Shown here one piece after another: positions 13,649 to 16,320 of a DNA stretch of 16,320 bases (positions within the stretch are counted from its first letter, which is position 1; every line of letters begins with the position of its first letter). Made by a program: the position numbers and the translations under genes. The stretch covers positions 1-16,320 of the forward strand of contig DASXSF010000069.1 in assembly GCA_036506155.1 (NCBI GenBank), in the 5' to 3' direction. The notes below the pieces were generated by a model. It was given only the letters and a program-made list of their open reading frames with translations. It was not told where the DNA came from and made no database searches. The DNA comes from DASXRA01 sp036506155. Its GTDB lineage: Bacteria; Actinomycetota; Actinomycetes; Mycobacteriales; Jatrophihabitantaceae.

Positions 13649-13690
13649 TGCAGCTCGATCCTAACAGCTGTTGCATCGACGATGCAGCTC
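13649..13690 (-). promoter_or_regulatory. Candidate promoter/operator of the ExxE membrane operon
   Basis: A 15-bp perfect palindrome TGCATCG-A-CGATGCA (13672-13686) lies about 80 bases upstream of the 13590 start. The 8-mer TGCAGCTC occurs at 13649-13656 and again at 13683-13690, overlapping the palindrome edge. A -10-like TAGGAT (minus strand, 13658-13663) lies between, placing the palindrome in the -35/spacer region. This layout suits a dimeric repressor or MerR-like activator. No regulator gene is next to it except the ChrB-N protein. Confidence 0.45.
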
Positions 13691-13833
13691 CGGCGGTGCC
13701 TTGCACCGTAGGAGGCGAGGCCAAGACATCTGGCCGAATCCGGCCACTAATGGGCGGGACGTCACATGGCGGTCCGAACGACTGAACGGGCGGGCCGGTC
13801 CTGCGGGCAGCTGCGCCGACTGCGGGCGCGACG
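13691..13833. other. Intergenic stretch with one hairpin, no gene seen
   Basis: No credible coding sequence is visible here. The only structure is the short stem-loop TGGCCG-AATC-CGGCCA at 13731-13746. It could terminate the doubtful small ORF at 13834-14025 or insulate the membrane-operon promoter. Several arginine-rich open frames cross the area but look like GC-rich noise. Confidence 0.35.
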
Positions 13834-14025
13834 CTAGAAGCGAGGTTCGAACGGGTAGCCGTGCGGAGCTTCGACACCCGCACGCAGGTTGGCCCGCTCG
13901 TCGGGGAGACGCCAGCGCCGGTACCAGCTGCGCAAGCTGAACCGCCGCCGGTGTTTGGCCGGGGCGTCCCGGTTGGCGGCGGTGCGGCGGGAGGTGCGAG
14001 CGTTCGGTTGACTGGGCATGCTCAT
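13834..14025 (-). CDS. Doubtful small arginine-rich ORF (63 aa)
   Basis: Translation from ATG 14025 begins MSMPSQPNARTSRRTAANRD, continues through a strongly basic RRRFSLRSWYRRWRLPDE and ends PHGYPFEPRF. No ribosome site of note precedes it, and I recognise no family. The abundance of Arg, Trp and Tyr and the absence of Cys would suit a nucleic-acid-binding peptide. High GC also favours spurious Arg-rich frames. It is the only ATG-started frame in this 470-base gap with a plausible composition, and is therefore listed with low confidence. Confidence 0.28.
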   Translation of the reverse strand: MSMPSQPNARTSRRTAANRDAPAKHRRRFSLRSWYRRWRLPDERANLRAGVEAPHGYPFEPRF

Positions 14026-14064
14026 CTCGCGGGACGAGCCGGCGGCGCGCTGCTGTGCCAGCTC

Positions 14065-14679
14065 CTATGTTACGTCGCCAACGGCAGCACGCGGACGCCC
14101 AGCAGCCCGCGCGTCGGTTCCGTACGCGTCGGTAGGTGCATGGGGTTGACCACGCGAGACATTGGGCGAGCGATCCCTGATTGCCGCTTGGATGCCGATC
14201 TGGAATCTGCTGTGTGCTCCGAGGTCGCGCATCAGGGACGCGACGTGGCGTTGCACACTGCGATGCGCGGCGCCGAGTTGGCGTGCGATCGCGGTGTCGG
14301 TCAGCCCGGAGAGCAGGAGGGTCAGTAGTCGCTGCTCGTCGATTTCCGAATTGCGGTGCGGCGCGGCCGTCGCGTGCGGCAGGCTCGGCCCCGGTAGTGG
14401 CAGCGCCCGTTGCCACAGGCCGTTGAATGGCGTCACCAGCGCGTCCAGCAATGCGGATTCGTGAACGACGACAGCGGCTTCAATGGCGGACGGGTCGGTC
14501 TGGAGCGGCGGCATCGCGTAACGGTGATCGGCAAGGCACAGGCGCATCGGCAGCGCGGGCAGGATGCGTACCTGCTCGGCACTGGGCCAGCGCCGTGAGA
14601 CGTCCGCGGCGTGCTCGACCGAGCCCGGTTCGCAGATCGTCCGGCCACGGACGCCGGCGCGCAGCAGATCCGGTTGCGG
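14065..14679 (-). pseudogene. LuxR-type HTH regulator lacking its N-terminal domain
   Basis: The open frame begins after a stop at 14680-14682. It reads TICEPGSVEHAADVSRRWPS, then ILPALPMRLCLADHRYAMPP, then a Val/Leu-rich stretch (VVVHESALLDALVTPFNGLW). It ends with a LuxR helix-turn-helix (LLTLLLSGLTDTAIARQLGA, then HRSVQRHVASLMRDLGAHSR). The middle part matches the central domain of actinobacterial TrmB/LuxR hybrid regulators of about 320 residues, whose N-terminal winged-helix half (about 150 residues) is missing. The first ATG in frame (14547, 160-aa product) has no ribosome site. The break coincides with the 66-bp repeat starting at 14691, so rearrangement probably removed the 5' half. 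The 160-aa product could still be made, but I treat it as a truncated gene. Confidence 0.7.
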
Positions 14680-14690
14680 TCACCTCATAG

Positions 14691-14756
14691 CACCGCGCCG
14701 GCGAGGCGGCGAATCGGCTACTGCAGCTTGATCTCCGGTTGCTTGTCGGCGCGTTG
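14691..14756. repeat. 66-bp direct repeat, copy A (fragment of the 37-aa gene)
   Basis: This matches 15587-15652 at 63 of 66 positions in the same orientation. On the minus strand it encodes the last residues of the tiny gene (QRADKQPEIKLQ, then stop) plus about 25 bases after the stop. The body of the gene is absent here: similarity ends at CAACGCGCC. It is a copied gene tail lying at the point where the LuxR-type gene is cut. Confidence 0.9.
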
Positions 14757-14760
14757 GCTG

Positions 14761-14809
14761 CGTGATCTTGGAGCAGTGGTCGACATTTGGCCGTAGGGCC
14801 AAGATCACG
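14761..14809. repeat. Inverted repeat with nested hairpin next to the rearrangement point
   Basis: CGTGATCTTGG (14761-14771) and CCAAGATCACG (14799-14809) are perfect 11-bp inverted arms with 27 bases between. A second perfect hairpin TTGGCC-GTAG-GGCCAA (14787-14802) shares four bases with the right arm, so the two stems are partly exclusive. It begins 4 bases after the direct repeat ends. It could be a REP-like mobile palindrome, a terminator or a transposon-end relic. No coding sense is seen. Confidence 0.7.
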
Positions 14810-14867
14810 GCCGGAACCCGACTTGGGCGTGCCGCCTTGCAGGACGTCGTCTGCGAGCCGGAGCCTT

Positions 14868-14903
14868 ATGTACCTGGACGGGTACGTAACTATCTTGGTA
14901 CAT
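14868..14903 (+). promoter_or_regulatory. Candidate operator/promoter of the AHSA1 gene
   Basis: Three related half-sites occur: ATGTACC (14868-14874), GGTACGT (14881-14887) and GGTACAT (14897-14903). The first and third are exact inverted copies; the middle one matches except for one base. A -10-like TATCTT (14891-14896) sits between the second and third. The cluster ends 36 bases before the AHSA1 start, consistent with control by a dimeric repressor such as the ArsR or TetR regulators often linked to this family, none of which is in the window. Confidence 0.45.
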
Positions 14904-14939
14904 TGACGCTCGGGGACAACGCGAGCGAAGGAGCCCGAG

Positions 14940-15488
14940 ATGACCAGCAACTCAGGGGGAGGCGGCCGCATCCTGGGCAGCCTGCGCTCAGCCGACGGCA
15001 AAGGCGTCGTGCGCATCGAGGACCGCTACAACACCGATATCGACGACTTGTGGTCGGCCCTCACCGATCCTGGCCGCCTGGCCCGCTGGTACGGCCAGGT
15101 AGCAGGCGACCTGCGCCCGGGCGGACAGTTCCGCCTGTACATCGAGTCCAATGACTTGGACGGGACCGGGCGCGTTGAAGCGTGCGAGCCCCCGCGTCGG
15201 CTGCTGGTGACGACCCGGGAATCGGACGAGTCGTGGCGGAAGGGTCGCGGCGTGCAGCCCTTCGACGCGGCCATCGAGGCCACGCTGATCGCCGACGGCG
15301 ACCAGACCATCCTGGTCATCGAGGTCCGGGGCATGCCCCTGGACAAGATCGCTTTCTACGGGGCCGGCTGGCAGATCCACGTCGAACATCTCGCCGCCCA
15401 CATTGCCGGGCGGGAGCGCGGCGACATCGAGGCGCGCTGGGACGAGCTAGTCCCTCCGTATCAGGACCTGGCCGCCAAGATCGGCTAA
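14940..15488 (+). CDS. AHSA1-type SRPBCC domain protein
   Basis: This 182-aa cytoplasmic protein has the START/SRPBCC helix-grip fold that forms a deep hydrophobic ligand pocket. Diagnostic parts of the AHSA1 subgroup are IEDRYNTDIDDLWSALTDP followed by LARWYGQVAGDLRPGGQF (about 26-64), then GTGRVEACEPPRRLLVT (about 74-90), and a C-terminal helix with W-x-H-V-E-H-L-AAH (144-154). Members are often partners of ArsR regulators and act in ligand binding or stress responses; the ligand here is unknown. ATG 14940 has AAGGAG (14928-14933) 6 bases upstream, so the start is secure. It stands alone between the two 66-bp repeats, in a rearranged area, with a stem-loop after its stop. Confidence 0.93.
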   Translation: MTSNSGGGGRILGSLRSADGKGVVRIEDRYNTDIDDLWSALTDPGRLARWYGQVAGDLRPGGQFRLYIESNDLDGTGRVEACEPPRRLLVTTRESDESWRKGRGVQPFDAAIEATLIADGDQTILVIEVRGMPLDKIAFYGAGWQIHVEHLAAHIAGRERGDIEARWDELVPPYQDLAAKIG

Positions 15489-15492
15489 TACC

Positions 15493-15508
15493 GCGGCAGA
15501 CCTGCCGC
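15493..15508 (+). terminator. Short stem-loop after the AHSA1 gene
   Basis: GCGGCAG (15493-15499) and CTGCCGC (15502-15508) are perfect inverted arms, starting 5 bases after the AHSA1 stop. The formal loop is only 2 bases, so the top pair would open. There is no T-run. It is a plausible weak terminator. Confidence 0.35.
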
Positions 15509-15586
15509 AGGCCGCAACTGCCACGCCGCCCTTTGCCATGATCACCTGACGCCAGGGTGCGCACCAACCTGCCCCAAGTCAGATAA

Positions 15587-15652
15587 CACCGCGCCGGCGA
15601 GGCGGCGAATTGGCTACTTCAGCTTGATCTCCGGCTGCTTGTCGGCGCGTTG
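15587..15652. repeat. 66-bp direct repeat, copy B (3' end of the intact 37-aa gene)
   Basis: This partner of 14691-14756 has three mismatches in 66. It includes the last 12 codons and stop of the 37-aa gene (QRADKQPEIKLK) and the sequence after the stop. Because here the repeat is continuous with an intact reading frame, this copy is the likely source and copy A the derivative. Confidence 0.9.
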
Positions 15653-15727
15653 TTGCTTATTGAAGGCCACCAATTCGTTGTCGGCGCTGCCTTTGCGACT
15701 TCTGCACTGCCACCGAGCTGGCTTCAC
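15614..15727 (-). CDS. Tiny lysine-rich protein (37 aa), coupled to the 125-aa gene
   Basis: From GTG 15727 the frame reads VKPARWQCRSRKGSADNELV, AFNKQQRADKQPEIKLK, stop. The GTG overlaps the stop of the 125-aa gene by 4 bases (GTGA), the typical sign of translational coupling. The peptide is hydrophilic and highly basic, with one Cys and one Trp, and no signal peptide or TM segment. A second copy of its tail, with the C-terminal reading frame preserved, lies at 14691-14756, which suggests a real gene. The frame is also open upstream inside the 125-aa gene, so a -1-type frameshifted fusion product is an alternative. Function unknown. Confidence 0.5.
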   Translation of the reverse strand: MKPARWQCRSRKGSADNELVAFNKQQRADKQPEIKLK

Positions 15728-16101
15728 GCTGATCTCAAGGGGTCTTTCCGTCGCTTGTTCTCGGACTTGCCCTGATTCGTCAGATCGGTGTCCCGCGCTT
15801 GTACCTGCGCGTCGCAGACGGCCTTGTACTTGTCTGCCGCGGCCTTGATCTTGCTTTTCGTCTCACGCAGGGGCTTCAGCGTGCGATCGTCCAATATGGG
15901 GTAGTACCGCGCCACCTCGCCGGCACCCTTGAGGTACTGGCGAAACTGGTCGAGCAGCGGACCGAGATCCTCTTTCGGGAGCCTCTTTAGGTCCGCGCCC
16001 TTCTTTGCAGCGTCCTTCTTCGCAAGCTCCCATTTCAGATGCGCGGGGCTGTGTCCGCTAACCTGTCGTTTCATGATCATGTCTACGGACGGTTTCGTCA
16101 T
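15724..16101 (-). CDS. Lysine-rich hypothetical protein (125 aa)
   Basis: I do not recognise this family. The protein is soluble, highly charged and mostly helical: KRQVSGHSPAHLKWELAKKD (11-30), LGPLLDQFRQYLKGAGEVAR (46-65), YYPILDDRTLKPLRETKSKI (66-85), and a very basic tail ending KSENKRRKDPLRSA. It has one Cys and no membrane segment. ATG 16101 has AAGGAG (16111-16116) 9 bases upstream, so it is a credible start; in-frame Met codons at 8 and 10 are alternatives. Lysine-rich codon use and lower GC than the left part of the window suggest acquired DNA. It sits between an IS630-type transposase end and the duplicated repeats and is coupled to the 37-aa gene. Confidence 0.65.
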   Translation of the reverse strand: MTKPSVDMIMKRQVSGHSPAHLKWELAKKDAAKKGADLKRLPKEDLGPLLDQFRQYLKGAGEVARYYPILDDRTLKPLRETKSKIKAAADKYKAVCDAQVQARDTDLTNQGKSENKRRKDPLRSA

Positions 16102-16123
16102 GGACGTTGTCTCCTTCTCGACG

Positions 16124-16137
16124 ATCGGATAACCGAT
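16124..16137 (-). promoter_or_regulatory. Palindrome upstream of the 125-aa gene
   Basis: ATCGG-ATAA-CCGAT (16124-16137) is a perfect inverted repeat 22 bases upstream of the 16101 start, just before its ribosome site. It may be an operator or a 5'-leader hairpin. No convincing -10/-35 pair was found. Confidence 0.28.
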
Positions 16138-16210
16138 GATTGATGTGGCTAGTTGACGATCAGGCTCGTTCTCCCTGGACTAGTGGTCACGCCCGTTAGT
16201 TCGTCGGGGG

Positions 16211-16320
16211 TCATGCTGCGATGCGCTCGAGGAGGTGGTTCAGGTCGTCGCGACCGAATCGCCAGTCGAAGGGCCGTGCGGCTTGGTTGTACCGATTTTC
16301 GAATGCCGTGATCGTGTTGG
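16211..16320 (-). CDS. IS630-family transposase, C-terminal end (partial, N-terminus beyond right edge)
   Basis: The last 35 codons read NTITAFENRYNQAARPFDWR then FGRDDLNHLLERIAA and a TGA at 16211-16213. A tyrosine-asparagine segment followed by ARPFDW(R/T) is the usual C-terminus of IS630-type DDE transposases, where it follows the last catalytic Glu. The start, catalytic residues and left end are outside the window. CTAG occurs at 16149-16152 and ACTAGT at 16179-16184; IS630 elements target TA/CTAG, so one may mark the element's end, but no terminal repeat can be proven from one end. Confidence 0.7.
   Translation of the reverse strand, partial: NTITAFENRYNQAARPFDWRFGRDDLNHLLERIAA

Noticed and set aside
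12721..13785. 354-codon plus-strand frame opposite the ExxE membrane protein
   Set aside because: Charged low-complexity translation; the opposite strand gives a coherent seven-helix protein with a ribosome site.
13661..14416. 251-codon minus-strand frame crossing the sparse region
   Set aside because: Arg-rich without motifs; overlaps the LuxR-type reading frame and the intergenic stretch.
14691..15652. Composite transposon bounded by direct repeats
   Set aside because: No transposase between them, repeats are only 66 bp and are the tail of a gene; recombination-derived duplication is simpler.

Overview
The window is high-GC DNA, very probably from an actinomycete (Actinomycetota). The supporting signs are GTG starts, a furA-katG operon with a leaderless mycobacterial-type promoter, tightly overlapping genes, and PadR, ApbE, ChrB-N and AHSA1 families of actinobacterial type. 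I cannot name the genus.

Left part (1-3436, minus strand): a compact operon of a PadR regulator, an ABC ATPase and an FtsX-type permease. All junctions are 4-base ATGA overlaps, and the permease runs off the left edge. A repeat-rich promoter precedes padR. Next, also on the minus strand, come a zinc-free MDR oxidoreductase (3489-4466) and an ApbE flavin transferase (4513-5250). The expected partner of ApbE, an FMN-binding membrane-anchored protein, is encoded directly upstream but broken by about three frameshifts. A convergent remnant of an ABC-2 permease (5762-6105) is broken too, so 5.25-6.1 kb is either decayed or badly read DNA. A strong hairpin at 6116-6148 separates it from katG.

Centre (6156-13590): furA-katG (oxidative-stress operon, minus strand), a divergent 12-TM MFS transporter, an alpha/beta hydrolase, and a four-TM protein with a proline-rich tail. 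These are followed by a metal-themed group: a stand-alone ChrB N-terminal-domain protein (plus strand) facing a two-gene membrane operon. That operon encodes a 256-residue protein with two ExxE-bearing halves, resembling a GDT1/LysE-like ion transporter, and a 67-residue two-TM protein.

Right part (13591-16320) is accessory and rearranged. It has a sparse stretch with one doubtful small ORF, a LuxR-type regulator lacking its N-terminal domain, and a 66-bp direct repeat (63 of 66 identical) flanking an AHSA1/SRPBCC gene. The repeat carries the end of a tiny lysine-rich gene. The intact tiny gene (37 aa) is coupled by a GTGA overlap to an unrecognised 125-aa lysine-rich protein gene. An IS630-type transposase end is cut by the right edge.

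I see no rRNA, tRNA, CRISPR array or replication origin. The best candidates for something undescribed are the ExxE membrane protein with its small partner and ChrB-N neighbour, and the 125-aa/37-aa coupled pair whose 3' end has been copied to a rearrangement breakpoint. Neither is proven to be a system.
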